Assembly (NCBI GenBank): GCA_934045905.1 | Contig: OW203768.1 | Location: forward strand, 35,865,060-35,929,059 | DNA from: Leuctra nigra | Lineage: Eukaryota > Arthropoda > Insecta > Plecoptera > Leuctridae | Length of the DNA stretch: 64,000 nucleotides | Direction: 5' to 3' | Shown: piece by piece, positions 34,791-45,449 of the stretch | Layout: each line of letters starts with the position of its first letter | How positions within the stretch are numbered: position 1 is the first letter of the stretch | Position numbers and translations under genes: made by a program | The notes under the pieces: model-generated | Told to the model about the DNA's origin: nothing | What the model saw: the letters and a program-made list of their open reading frames with translations, nothing else | Databases searched by the model: none

Positions 34791-35150
34791 TGAAAAAATA
34801 AAGTTTTGTGGTGTTTAACGTATATATAGGTAGTTGCATTATGTGAATAAAGTGCACCTCAAAACGTCTCAAATTCATTTTGAAGTGCCAAAAAACTACA
34901 AAACGCTCTGCCGGGCTAGGTTTTGGGGCATGCCCCCACACCTTATTGTAGTGAAAAGGTAAGTAATATTTAAAAAAAAAATCAGAACGTCTTAAAATTG
35001 ATATTATAGTTCAAAAATCTAAAAAACGCCCTGCGGGGCAAGGTAGGGGCGCGCTCCCCACACCCCCCTTGACCCGTGGCAATTTTTTCGCTTGTCATTA
35101 ATCCTGCTGGCGCCCATGTTGGCCCCCCCCCTAATGATTTCTCATGCGCA
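34791..35150. repeat. G/C-run dispersed repeat
   Basis: Two diverged units, CGCTCTGCCGGGCTAGGTT near 34900 and CGCCCTGCGGGGCAAGGTA near 35026, each followed by CCCC runs; same family as 11.5 and 16.5 kb. Confidence 0.5.
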
Positions 35151-35158
35151 CGCCTATG

Positions 35159-35411
35159 ACAATTCTACCCCATAGAAAACATGCAATCACATGGCATATC
35201 ATGTAATCACTAAGTTTACATACCATTTTAATTGACTTTACCTAGGCAAATGTATATGCTTTAACATTTAAAAACACTTAGTCTAATATGATCCATTGAC
35301 CATTACATAGGTAATTTACCTAGCTACATTGTAATGCAATGTCTGCATTGCATTGATTGATGCCAAGCAATCATTGAAGGCACAATTTAAAATAAATCGT
35401 TTAGTCACAAG
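35159..35411. other. 5-prime flank of the DEG/ENaC gene
   Basis: AT-rich. An in-frame stop at 35388 precedes the proposed start. No TATA box or initiator could be assigned with confidence. Confidence 0.35.
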
Positions 35412-35674
35412 ATGCCGGTATCCCGAGAAATTCGTATTCCTCGAATACGAACTAATTATTACGGAGATGTTTACACAAACCCCAGAGGAAACTTGCGAGG
35501 TTGCAGACGTAGAATACCCGATACAATGCAAATACACGGGAAGACACGAGGCAGGATTGAGAGCTTCAAGAACGCTTTGACCGGATGTACTGGTTATTTG
35601 CGACTGTACATGGAACAGACGAGTGTGCATGGACTGAGACATACGATGGTCAAGGGAAGACATCCTCTGGAAAT
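35412..35674 (+). CDS. DEG/ENaC (pickpocket-like) channel, exon 1: N-terminal cytosolic part
   Basis: First placed exon of a degenerin/epithelial sodium channel subunit, a trimeric sodium-selective plasma-membrane channel. The frame starts at ATG 35412, the first ATG after an in-frame stop at 35388, and encodes a basic, Arg-rich N-terminus (MPVSREIRIPRIRTNYYGDV) followed by LYMEQTSVHGLRHTM. The SVHG motif is the conserved HG gating motif just before the first membrane span in this family. The exon ends at CTGGAAAT before GTGAGT; its two leftover bases pair with the single leading base of exon 2 to give PLE-I-LLW, the expected place and phase. The gene then runs to 62955. Insect ppk proteins act in mechanosensing, taste, moisture or pheromone detection; which applies here cannot be told. 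An upstream non-coding exon is possible. Confidence 0.78.
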
Positions 35675-36070
35675 GTGAGTTAAAACTTAAAAGGTTATAT
35701 AATGTTTCAGATTCAATGAAACTTTAACTGACATAATATGACAAAATCAGTAAATAAATGTAGGTGAGGTTGAAATTTGAAAGTTATTTTATATAATTTT
35801 ATTTTACAATAATTGATCTTTCCCAGTTCAGGTTCTACTTAATTTGAAGGGAAACATTTTGAGGAACTTTCGAAGTTCCTTTTATATTTGAGTAGAGGTG
35901 CCAAGTTATCAATTTCTTTTGTAAAACCTAAAATTGTAATTAGTGAATATTTTCAGAAACTTGCCCAAGAACTTTAAAGTCAGAAAAATTTGAATGTTAG
36001 AGCTTTCATCCCTTTAAGTGTCCCTCTTATAAAATTTGTGTGTGAATTCAATTCCATTCCCCTCGTAGGA

Positions 36071-38470
36071 TCTAGTGGAGCGGTCGCTCCACCCAGCTAA
36101 GTCGTACCGTACACTCACACTCACTCAAAATACCGTAAATGCATAATAAACTGAGGAGCAGACCAACCACTTTTACTGCAAGTAACAACATGGCATTTTC
36201 GGCCTACTGGATCTCAAAAGTGGAAAATCTCACATTGTTGCGAAATATCTTAATTTCGAGCTATGGCCCACCCCACCACATATGCCAAATTTGGGAACAA
36301 TAGGTTATGCAATTTGCGAGCTAGAGGGCCGTGAAAACAGTGAAATTACACCCCTTTTTAAAGCTATCTGATGATGATGATTATTATGATGTCAGGAAAC
36401 GCCGCTATCGCCGCCACAGCCTAAACGGCTTAACCGATTGATCTGGAATTTTTACCACATATGCACTTTTGGCGTCTAAGGTGTCTTTTGTTATGACCGT
36501 TTATTTGCCGCCATCTTGAAACCGGAAGTGACGTCATATCTCAAAAACGTCTGGGCCGATTAGAAAGAAATTAGCGCCATTCGATTAAGATGGTCATCTA
36601 TATGAAGTATCAATAAAAAAATAATTATTTTCTTATTTTCTAAACCGGAAGTGACGTCATAAATACGCAATATTTAACTTATTTCAACAAATTATACTTA
36701 AAATAAATACATAATTTACTTACATTGTAACATAGACAAAACAAATTATAAATTCAAGGTTGCAGTGTTCTCGGCCGCCATTCCTGAAACCGGAAGTGAC
36801 GTCATATATCTAAGACGCCTGTACCGTTTGCAACTGAACTAGCTCCTGCGTATTCATTCTGCAATTTATTTGAAAAATCAATTGTGAAAAATGAATAAAC
36901 AAATTAACGGTACCGGAAATGGCGGCAGGAACCACTAAATGAAACCGGAAGTGACGTCATATATTACAAACGGCATGACCGATTTTACGGAAATATAGGG
37001 ATTATGAATTCAGATGGTTGTTCATGAAGTATCAACAGATTGTTTTCTTTATTACCTATATATGCACTTTTGGCGTCTGATGATACCTTTGTTCTTATAA
37101 ATTTTTTGTGCCGCCATTTTTAAACCGGAAGTGACGTCATATCTCAAAAACGGCTGGACCGATTAGAACGAAATTAGCTCCATTCGATTAAGATGGTCAT
37201 CTATATGAAGTATATGAATAAAAATAAAATTTTCTTGTTATATAAACCGGAAGTGACGTCATAAATACGCAATATTTAACTTATTTCATCAAATTATACT
37301 TTAAATACATATATAATTAACTTACATTGTAACATAGACAATAAAAAATATATTGTCAAGTTGCAGTGTTCACGGCCGCCATTCCTGAAACCGGAAGTGA
37401 CGTCATACATCGAAAACGCCTGTACCGATTGCCACTGAACAATTTCCTGTCGATTCATTCTGCAATCTATGATAAATCAATTGGGATAAATGCATATACA
37501 AATTACCGGTACCGGAAATGGCAGCTGGTACCACTAAATGAAACCGGAAGTGACGTCATATATTGAAAACGGCATGTCCGATTTGACGGAAATTAGCGCT
37601 AATGAATTTAGAAGGTCATTCATGACGTATCAACTAGATAAAACCAGATTGTTTTCTTATTACCTATACCGAAATTGACGTCATAAATATGCGAAATGAC
37701 GTCATTAATATGCGAAATTACACTAAATTCACCACTTTGTATTTTTAAATAGATATTAAGTAAACATACATTGTTAATAATTATATATTCAAGGTTGCAG
37801 TGTTCTCAGCCGCCATTTTCTAAAACCGGAAGTGACGTCATTTGTGGAATTCTGTAGGACTTAATGATGAATTCAAGACGACATTATTTTCGGCCGCCAT
37901 TTCAAAACCGGAAGTGACGTTATATATCGAAAACGGCTGTACCGATTGCAATCAAATTTTTTAATTATGTAGGACTAATAATTATGAATAAAAGACGACA
38001 TTATTTTCGCCCGCCATTGTCATAACCGGAAGTGACGTTATACATCGAAAACGGCTGTACCGATTGCAACTAAATTATGTAATTATGTAGGACTTATAAT
38101 AATGAATTAAAGACGACATTATTTTCGACCTCCATTGCTAAAACCGGAAGTGACGTCATATATCGCAAACGGCTGCAACTAAATTATGTAATTATGTTGG
38201 ACTTATAATTATGAATTCAAGAAAACATTATTTCTGTCCGTCATTTTTAAAACCGGAAGTGACGTCATTTATCGAAAATGGCTGCACAGATTGCAGCTTA
38301 TTTATGCAATTATGTTTCTCTTATAATTATGAATTCAAGGGGGCAGTATTATCGGGCGCCATTTTTTAAACCGGAAGGGACGTTAGATATCGAAAACGGC
38401 TGGACCAATTGTAATGAAACTTAGGCTATTCTTCTGGGATAACAATTTAAGCTTACATAAACGCAACTTT
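36071..38470 (+). repeat. YY1/ETS/CRE tandem repeat array B (in ppk intron 1)
   Basis: Starts TCTAGTGGAGCGGTCGCTCC, as copy C does. A ~300-bp leader and a GAT run (about 36371-36390) precede CCGCCACAGCCTAAACGG. ACCGGAAGTGACGTCAT or one-base variants occur near 36520, 36643, 36786, 36943, 37122, 37245, 37389, 37541, 37826, 37905, 38025, 38142, 38252 and 38373, commonly preceded by GCCGCCAT. With the inverted-repeat pair it fills most of intron 1. Confidence 0.88.
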
Positions 38471-38474
38471 TCTT

Positions 38475-38560
38475 AGGTGGAAGAACACAACATGTATGTG
38501 AACCTCGCCTTTATGTATTGTTTAATACAAATAAAGAAAATTCTATTCTATTCTATTCTA
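38475..38560 (+). mobile_element. CR1-like 3-prime end with (ATTCT)n tail
   Basis: AATACAAATAAAGAAA followed by four ATTCT repeats (38539-38559) interrupts the motif that in copy C reads continuously into AGTAACCAAATCGG. It is a very short 5-prime-truncated retroposon end. Confidence 0.5.
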
Positions 38561-38640
38561 GTAACCCAATCGGTTGAGGCGTATTTTTTTAAAGTAATTA
38601 GTCCTTCTTCCTTCGACATGTGTTACAAGCTGTAGTAATA

Positions 38641-39738
38641 AACTAACAAAAGAAGTGATATCCCAGAAAAAACACTCCGTGTAAGAAAGGCAGCCACGTC
38701 TCTTTACTTTAAAAAAATCAGCACCGAAAAGGAGTGATATCAAAAAAGGAGCCAAGTCAACGAATTTTCCAAATTTTAATCGTACCATTGAAATAAAAAT
38801 ATAAACCCCCGAGTAATACTTAAAAAAAAGGACTTGGCGCATCGTTTTTTAAATACATTTTTCTATCCTAAAAGTAGGAGAACTCTACAAGTATATTTTC
38901 CTGAGTATATCACATTCATTTTCGAAGAATCATACTACGTTTCACTATAACTAGTACTCTTACCTACTGGCAGTTTTGGTATTTTGTCAATATTCAGAAG
39001 AAATATTTCTTGGTGATGTCGTTATTTGTTTAACACGGAAGCGGCCTAGTATTCGATATTGCCACTATTTCTAGGGTCATATTAATAGAAGACTTCTCAA
39101 CATCGTGACTGAGGGAAATAACGAAAGCGCTCATTACAAGAAGGCCGTCAATGAGATTTGTATAAGTGACTAGTGCACTGAGCCATGCTGCTCAAACAAT
39201 TACTAACTAGATTTTTATCTAAAGTATTACGTTATGTAATTTATGAAATTTATTGGTATAAAATGTTAATTAATAGCAATTAATTACACGACGAGAAGGT
39301 TCAAAGTATAATGCTGTAGTAGATATGTACCACGAAACTATACCTATACCAATCACAAACACAACTGTTCTGTATTTATTGCTTGTAAGACAAATGCAAT
39401 AAATGTTTCTTTGCGTACTTATATTTAAATTAAATATTTTACAGAATGTTTAATATTTAATTTGACAGCTTTTTCCCAATTTTTCTAGGCATTTCTGAAC
39501 TACGTAGTATGTGAGTGGCATAAGCTTAAGAATAGAAAAATGTCTTTTAAAAAACGATGCGCCAAGTCCTTTTTTTAAGTATTACTCGGGGGTTTATATT
39601 TTTATTTCAATGGTACGATTAAAATTTGGAAAATTCGTTGACTTGGCTCCTTTTTTGATATCACTCCTTTTCGGTGCTGATTTTTTTAAAGTAAAGAGAC
39701 TTGGCTGCCTTTTTTACACGGAGTGTTTTTTCTGGTAG
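38641..39738. repeat. Long inverted repeat pair B, loop inverted relative to copy C
   Basis: Arms about 38645-38860 and 39545-39738. The loop begins TTCTATCCTAAAAGTAGGAG and ends GGCATAAGCTTAAGAATAG, the reverse of copy C. The loop has no coding frame. The right arm ends ~160 bp before exon 2. Confidence 0.88.
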
Positions 39739-39898
39739 ATAATACTACAGGTCTCAAATACTATAGGTAGATGACAGTAGGTAACTATTTTCACATTGAT
39801 TAATGATTTTCACTTCCATTTAGTCACTCTTTTTCCTATTTTTCAAATACCTAGTGACTTGAAAAAGAGGTGGAAATTTTTAACGATCTTGTTTCCAG

Positions 39899-40099
39899 AT
39901 TGCTGTGGATAACATGCATCTTGGTATCAATACTCTGCGCTGCGGCAATGATTCATAGCAGCTGGATTCACTACAGTGCAAATCCAACTGTAGTAGTGCT
40001 CGAAATAGATTATCGCAGCTGGGAAATTACGTCCCCAGCAGTAACAATGTGCTACATGAATCGACTCAACAAGACAAAAGCTACAGATTATATTAAAAA
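39899..40099 (+). CDS. DEG/ENaC channel, exon 2: first membrane span
   Basis: Acceptor TTTCCAG precedes 39899; donor GTAAAT starts at 40100. Encodes LLWITCILVSILCAAAMI, a hydrophobic helix (TM1), then SSWIHYSANPTVVVLEI and SPAVTMCYMNRLNK. The FPAVT(I/M)C-x-x-N block with the first extracellular cysteine is diagnostic of DEG/ENaC channels. Phase in 1, phase out 2. The short distance from array B (repeat ends near 39738) leaves little room for intronic control sequence. Confidence 0.88.
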
Positions 40100-40656
40100 G
40101 TAAATATGACTATGGTTGTGTGCAATTTTGAAGTTGAACCGAACCCGAACCTATAGATTTCCGAACCCAAAGCAAACCTTTAAGAACTGTGAATATCTAA
40201 CAAATAATGCTTTTTGTACAAAATTTAACACAAAGCAATGGAATATTGGGGTTTCTGTTTATTAGTCAATGGAAAAACGCCGTTGCCAACGATACTATCT
40301 CAGTGTCCTCACATTATAAAATGTGGTGTGACCAATCAATACAAGTGATTTAATTGATTACAGTAACTAGTAGGGTTATTAAAATGAAGTTATCATGGCT
40401 GACGTCATGCTGCGGTTCAAATTCAAACATAAATTTGACAAATAAATTGAAAAAATGGCTCTAATAGCCAGGTCGTCGAGCGCTAGTTTTGCAAAAGTTC
40501 TGAAAGGATCGTAAAACGAACTGGCGTTTCGAAAATGGAACCTTTAGGCCCAATTCTTAGAACCGGTTCGCACAACCCTATAATAATGATATACTAATCT
40601 AATAATGATAATATCGTGAAATTTGTATCAAATGTGTGATATTTACTTGTGTCTAG
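40100..40656. other. ppk intron 2 with possible GAACC-repeat element
   Basis: 40124-40190 carries AACCGAACCCGAACC-like repeats and near 40557-40580 GAACCGGTTCGCACAACCC, with GGTTGTGTGCAA near 40114 as a loose inverted partner. It may be a degraded relative of the hAT elements with GAACC arrays; no clean duplication. Confidence 0.35.
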
Positions 40657-40813
40657 TACCTGGATGACGGATGCCAACACTGAGAAGGGCCGCTACTACA
40701 TGAGGTTCCTGAATGCCGTCGCTAACATGGCCTACTCCAATCTACACCAGTTCCAAGAGTATGAAGAAGATCAAGAATTATCCAAAGTTGATATGAGTCA
40801 ATTAGCTTTAAAG
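40657..40813 (+). CDS. DEG/ENaC channel, exon 3: proximal extracellular domain
   Basis: Acceptor GTGTCTAG, donor GTAAAT at 40814, phase 0 out. Encodes NTWMTDANTEKGRYYMRFLN and AVANMAYSNLHQFQEYEED, then VDMSQLALK. The pattern of an aromatic-rich helix followed by an acidic Y-N-L-x-x-F segment is typical of the region after the first membrane span in insect ppk proteins. The exon joins exon 2 through a split Asn codon. Confidence 0.85.
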
Positions 40814-41439
40814 GTAAATTTAATTACTGTTTAGAATATGTGTTTGTACTCCTGTTTTTTTAATCTACATCCACACCCTAGTTTCGTTATTAATATTAGA
40901 ACAATCAATAATCAATGGACAATGGGTAAAGCAAAAATATAATTAAATAATTTTCAATGCATTGGGGAATCAGCACAACTAAACCACAAAAATAAAATGA
41001 CATCATTCATTTATGATTTCACTCATTAATTTCTCAGCCACCATAAATAATTTGGTAATATATTACCTGTGTATTTTAAAATACTTAGTATTTTTGTCTT
41101 GTATTCCTAAGCTTGAATAAACAATATTGATAAAACACAGTGGTGCAAAGTTGGAAATGTACTGGCGCAAAAAAACTCCCCCTGTTTGAGAGGTCACTAC
41201 ATCGAAACTATTAAAGCTAAAAAAAGCTAAGTTGCTGAAATTTTTACTCAATTTAGAAATAAAATACCAACATTTAATATGTGCAAGTTTCAACATATTT
41301 GTAGAAAAGAAAAAAAGTAAGAAATAATTGAAGATACAATACAGTTGAAAAAACAGAATAAACCAGATCGACTTGTGTGAAGAATTGATTTAGAGTTACT
41401 TCGTGGGAATTAGGAATATTTATGTAGTTTGGTGGTGAA
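40814..41439. other. Start of ppk intron 3, nothing recognised
   Basis: AT-rich; no exon with DEG/ENaC cysteine pattern seen. Confidence 0.4.
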
Positions 41440-41578
41440 GTAACATGGACATTGACCAACAGAGAAGTAGGAAATGTCCAGGCAGCCGAGATGAAATTCT
41501 TCAGAAGCATCGCTGGAGTGTCGAAGATGGAGAAGCAAAGAAGTACTGAGATAAGGAAAAAGCTGAGGTCCGTGAACT
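41440..41578 (+). pseudogene. RTE-like LINE fragment, left part
   Basis: Encodes LTNREVGNVQAAEMKFFRSI then AGVSKMEKQRSTEIRKKLRS, matching the fragment at 34255 (MQAAEIKFLRSVAGVTKMDK). It breaks off at the palindrome and resumes at about 44390. Confidence 0.7.
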
Positions 41579-42059
41579 TGCCCCCCCCCCCCCCCCCCCA
41601 TGAACGCACTTATTCTGAAACTCTCAATATAATTAGTGTATGGCACTGGGATTTAGTGTACAAAGTTTCAGAATTAGTGCGTCACTACTTTCGGAGTAAA
41701 TCGAAAAACAACGGCTGATTTTTTTTTGGGGGGGGGCCAAGTTCACGCAGCCCCCCCCCCCCCCCCATGCGAGCAAAATTTCTGAAATTCTCAATATAAT
41801 TAGTGTATGGCACTGGGATTTAGTGTACCGAGTTTCAGAATTAGTGCGTCACTACTTTTTGAGGAAATCGAAAAACTAAAAGTGAAAAATGGGCGGGACC
41901 AAATTCACGAAGCCCCGCCCATGCGAGCTAAAATTCTGACACTCTCCAGAAGGTTGATCCGGCACCTCCACATCTCCTGGAGCTTGATCCGGCACCTCCA
42001 CATGTCCTGGAGGTTGATCCGGCCATCTCCTGGATAGTTAGTGAACACTGGGATTAAGG

Positions 42060-42590
42060 TAGAACCACCATAACCTCAATGTTTCCGATTTACTTGAAAT
42101 TTTGGTGACTTATTGATAGTCATGCAATACACAATCCATGAAAAAATGAAACACTTCTCGTGTCCAGTTTCTGAGATAAATTGATTTGTCTCCCCCATGT
42201 TATCTTATGGCGGAATAAGAAAATCGTGTCATTTTTAGGCTAAAATGAAGATCTATTTTTTTTTGTCTCGATAGATTTGAGCAAAACACTTTTTTATAGT
42301 AGACATATGGACATACTAACAGGAAAAAAATTGAAAACAATACAACGTGTGCTATTTTAAAAGTTATATACCAAATTCGAAATGATTTTCCTATACCTCC
42401 CATGTTAAAGTTTTGTTCATCCTCTGATAACATAAAATTGAAAACTCATTGTTGGACTGGAGTTGCAAACTACAGAACATTAAATGAGTCTGTTGTACTT
42501 AAATATAGTTGAAATGTAGGAAAACGTTTTTTGAACTTGTAATTTCAAGAATATATTTTTTTGTATATATCGATCGATTGCTCCCCCTAA
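42060..42590. other. Unpaired insertion in the left palindrome arm
   Basis: About 530 bp without counterpart on the right arm; AT-rich, no TIR or coding frame recognised. It is either an insertion on the left or a deletion on the right. Confidence 0.55.
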
Positions 42591-42779
42591 GTGTATTAAG
42601 TTGCAGAATTAGTGCGTCACTCTACTCATGAAGAAAATTGAAAAACAACAATGTTTTTTGTGAAGTTGGGGGGGGGGGGGGGGCTGATACACGCAGTTCC
42701 CATCCCCCCTCGCCCTCTACGGTATAAAATGCAATAATAAGAAACGTTTTGTAGACACACACCTACACAGGTCAAGTAG

Positions 42780-43240
42780 TTGGTACAAAACTACGCTGGT
42801 CAAGCAGCTTATTAAGAGGCTAGTGGAACTCAACTCCACTGGTCAAGTAGTTGATTCAGAGGTCAGTGGTACACAACTACACTGGTCAAGTAGTTGATTC
42901 AGAGGTCAGTGGTACACAACTACACTGGTCAAGTAGTTGATTCAGAGGTCAGTGGTACACAACTACACTGGTCAAGTAGTTGATTCAGAAGTCAGTGGTA
43001 CACAACTACACTGGTCAAATAGTTTGACCAGTGTAGTTGAGTACCACTCGCCTCTAACAACTTGACCAGTGTGTGTGACACACGCATCTGAATCAACTAC
43101 TTGACCAGTGTAGTTGTAAACTAGTTGACCAGTGTAGTTGTGTACCACTGACCTCTGAATCAACTACTTGACCAGTGGAGTTGAGTTCCACTAGCCTCTT
43201 AATAAGCTGCTTGACCAGCGTAGTTTTGTACCAACTACTT
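42780..43240. repeat. 43-bp tandem repeat at the palindrome centre
   Basis: Unit GGTCAAGTAGTTGATTCAGA plus GGTCAGTGGTACACAACTAC and three more bases, four near-identical copies from about 42842 to 43018, then the complement (TTGACCAGTGTAGTTG) to 43240 with fewer, rearranged copies. Confidence 0.85.
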
Positions 43241-44389
43241 GACCTGTGTAGGTGTGTGTCTACAAAACATTTCTTATTATTGCATTTTATACCGCAGAGG
43301 GCGAGGGGGGATGGGAACTGCGTGTATCAGCCCCCCCACCCCACCATCACAAAAAACATTGTTGTTTTTCAATTTTCTGAATGAGTTGAGTGACGCACTA
43401 ATTCTGCAACTTCACTAACACTGCAACACTGCAAGTGTTCACTAACTATCCAGGAGATGCGGAGGTGCCGGATCAAGCTCCATGTGATGTGGAGGTGCCG
43501 GATCAACCTCCAGGACATGTGGAGGTTCCGGATCAAGCTCCAGGACATGTGGAGGTGCCGGATCAAGCTCCAGGACATGTGGAGGTGCCGGATCAAGCTC
43601 CAGGAGATGTGGAGGTGCCGGATCAACCTTCTGGAGAGTGTCAGAATTTTAGCTCGCATGGGCGGGGCTTCGTGAATTTGGTCCCGCCCATTTTTCACTT
43701 TTAGTTTTTCGATTTCCTCAAAAAGTAGTGACGCACTAATTCTGAAACTTTGTACACTAAATCCCAGTGCCATACACTAAATATATTGAGAAATTCAGAA
43801 ATTTTGCTCGCATGGGGGGGGGGGGGGGGCTGCGTGAACTTGGCCCCCCCCCCCAAAAAAAATCGGACATTGTTTTTCGTTTTTCTCCAAAAGTAGTGAC
43901 GCACTAATTCTGAAACTTGGTACACTAAATCCCAGTGCCATACACTAATTATATTGAGAGTTTCAGACATTTTGCTCGCATGGGGGGGGGGGGGGGGGGG
44001 CTGCGTGAACTTGGCACCGCCCCATTTCGATTTTTCGGTTTTTCGATTTTCTCCAAAAGTAGTGACGCACTAATTCTGAAACTTTGTACACTAAATCCCA
44101 GTGCCATACAGAATTTCAGAATTAGTGCGTTCATGGGGGGGGGGGGGGGGGGCCAAGTTCACGGACCTAAAAAGCTGGGTGTTGAGAGCCTCTGTCAACG
44201 GGGTTGTTCACGCAAAACTATTGTAGATGGCGCTGCTGATCTAATCGCCCGGGAGAGAGCCAATCAAAATGCATCTAGCGGAATGGAAGGTTTTTAAAAC
44301 TTGGCGGGAGTTTGATTCAGAGATCTTGGATTCAGAAACGAACCAATCAGAGAGACACCTCCAATGCCGCTAGCGCTGCAAGTGAGAGC

Positions 44390-44715
44390 AAATGGCAGTG
44401 AACAACCCCACTATAAAATAGGAAGAGATAGACTGCGCTGGTATGGTCATCTTAGAAGAATGGATCCCAAGAGGATACCGAAGAGGGAATTTGAAAGAGC
44501 GAGAGAGCGAGAAAGCAGAAGGGGCAGACCGAGAGCAAAGTGGGAGGACCAGGTGAAGTGGGATGTAGAGGAAAGAGGTGAGGAGTGAAAACAGTGACTG
44601 CAGAAAGATTGTGGGAGGACAGAGAGAGGTGAAGAGACATGGTGGAGAGGCAGCAACCAGAAGACGTAGAGGAGGAAGAATAAGAAGAGTTTAATGTGTC
44701 AGGACCGGCCACCCG
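44390..44715 (+). pseudogene. RTE-like LINE fragment, right part
   Basis: Resumes the protein cut at 41578: HYKIGRDRLRWYGHLRRMD, RIPKREFERARE, RGRPRAKWEDQVKWDVEERG, then after a one-base shift near 44588 KTVTAERLWEDRERWRDMVE and RQQPEDVEEE. The match to 34.3-34.7 kb shows that the palindrome and 44169-44389 were inserted into a single LINE copy. 44169-44389 itself has no recognised content. Confidence 0.7.
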
Positions 44716-44807
44716 ACATCACTGAATTGAAGGCCCAAGATTGACGGTGGAATCCCACCCCCCGACCCGACATTGTGTTGGAAACGGGCGACAGATAATT
44801 ATTATTA

Positions 44808-44959
44808 TACAATTATTTGAACAGAAACACTGGTATTGTCAAGAAATAAAAATACAAAGAGTCGCTTGACAAAGGCGGTCGAACGCATCGGCGAAATATT
44901 GCGGACTCTTTTTATTTTTATTTCTTGACAATACCAGTGTTTCTGTTCAAATAATTGTA
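44808..44959. mobile_element. Foldback MITE, ~55-bp arms
   Basis: TACAATTATTTGAACAGAAA... on the left and its near-perfect complement on the right (TTTCTGTTCAAATAATTGTA), with a ~40-bp centre containing GGCGGTCGAACGCATCGGCG. TA at both ends suggests a TA target. Confidence 0.75.
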
Positions 44960-45018
44960 TTTTACTAAGTTTTTTCCTGGTATATTATCTTCTTCTTTGT
45001 TTTTATTAATTATTATTA

Positions 45019-45124
45019 TGTTGCTTGGTCCACCATTTTCCTTGAGGACTATGCGCAAACGATGTTTCCATTGTGATATAAATTTCTCAATCTGTGAAAC
45101 CGAAATTAGTGACCACAAATCTGG
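45019..45124 (+). CDS. Candidate missing DEG/ENaC exon, low confidence
   Basis: In one frame this reads LLGPPFSLRTMRKRCFHCD, INFSICETEISDHKSG. Three closely spaced cysteines followed by an acidic stretch recall the Cys-rich segment that precedes the T-x-x-G-x-C motif in ppk proteins, which is otherwise missing between exons 3 and 4. However the spacing (C-x2-C-x6-C) is not the usual one, and no acceptor/donor pair with phase 0 on both sides is convincing. It lies in one of the few stretches of this intron not covered by mobile DNA. Confidence 0.2.
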
Positions 45125-45302
45125 TATATTTGTTTGCAGTGCTGTTACAGTATTGGTTAAGTTTTATAAACTGTTTTTCAATGACTTAATTCTAATGTGT
45201 ATAACTTTTTCTCATTAAAAATTTCTGAATATTGTACCTATACCTACATAAAATATTCATGTGTTTTCTATAATGTGTGAGTTTCAGCTTTTTATTTTTA
45301 TA

Positions 45303-45389
45303 CAGATATAAATAATATACTCCCTAGACTGAACGAAGATTTAAGTAAAGCTGAAACATGGCTTCGAGACAATAAAATGAAAATTAATG
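45303..45389 (+). pseudogene. Old LINE, piece 1 (RT palm/thumb)
   Basis: INNILPRLNEDLSKAETWL then RDNKMKINV: the block after motif C in LINE reverse transcriptases. Broken at TTA (45390-45392) and continued at 54049. Confidence 0.7.
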
Positions 45390-45449
45390 TTAAAGGGCGG
45401 CAACGGTCAGAATCTTAAAAAATACTACATTTCCATAACACCATGTTAA

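Larger units (their letters stand above)
30514..35158. mobile_element. Large composite element with CATAGGCGTGCGCA ends
   Basis: Left end CATAGGCGTGCGCA (30514), right end TGCGCACGCCTATG (to 35158), each followed inward by a C-run. Flanking 8-mers CCCATTCT and ACAATTCT match at six of eight positions, suggesting a degraded hAT-like duplication. Inside: microsatellite, YY1/ETS/CRE array A, inverted-repeat pair A, a LINE fragment, and G/C-run repeats at 34880-35130. The two ends might instead belong to two separate elements. Confidence 0.5.
41566..44168. repeat. 2.6-kb imperfect palindrome
   Basis: Outer ends AGGTCCGTGAACTTG (41566-41580) and CCAAGTTCACGGACCT (44153-44168). Each arm holds, from outside in: G/C-run units with CGCACTAATTCTGAAACTTT (several per arm), GGGCGGGACCAAATTCACGA, a 36-bp tandem repeat (GGATCAAGCTCCAGGACATG; ~2-3 copies left, ~6 right), CAGTTCCCATCCCCCCTCGC, and a 43-bp tandem repeat around the centre near 43020. 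The left arm has an unmatched 42060-42590 insertion. Open frames here are repeat artefacts. Confidence 0.88.

Noticed and set aside
42842..43018. 43-bp direct repeats as a CRISPR array
   Set aside because: Contiguous tandem units without unique spacers, in a eukaryotic intron.
43435..43773. Short repetitive frames on both strands as repeat proteins
   Set aside because: Translation of the 36-bp tandem within the palindrome; both strands open because the unit length is a multiple of three.
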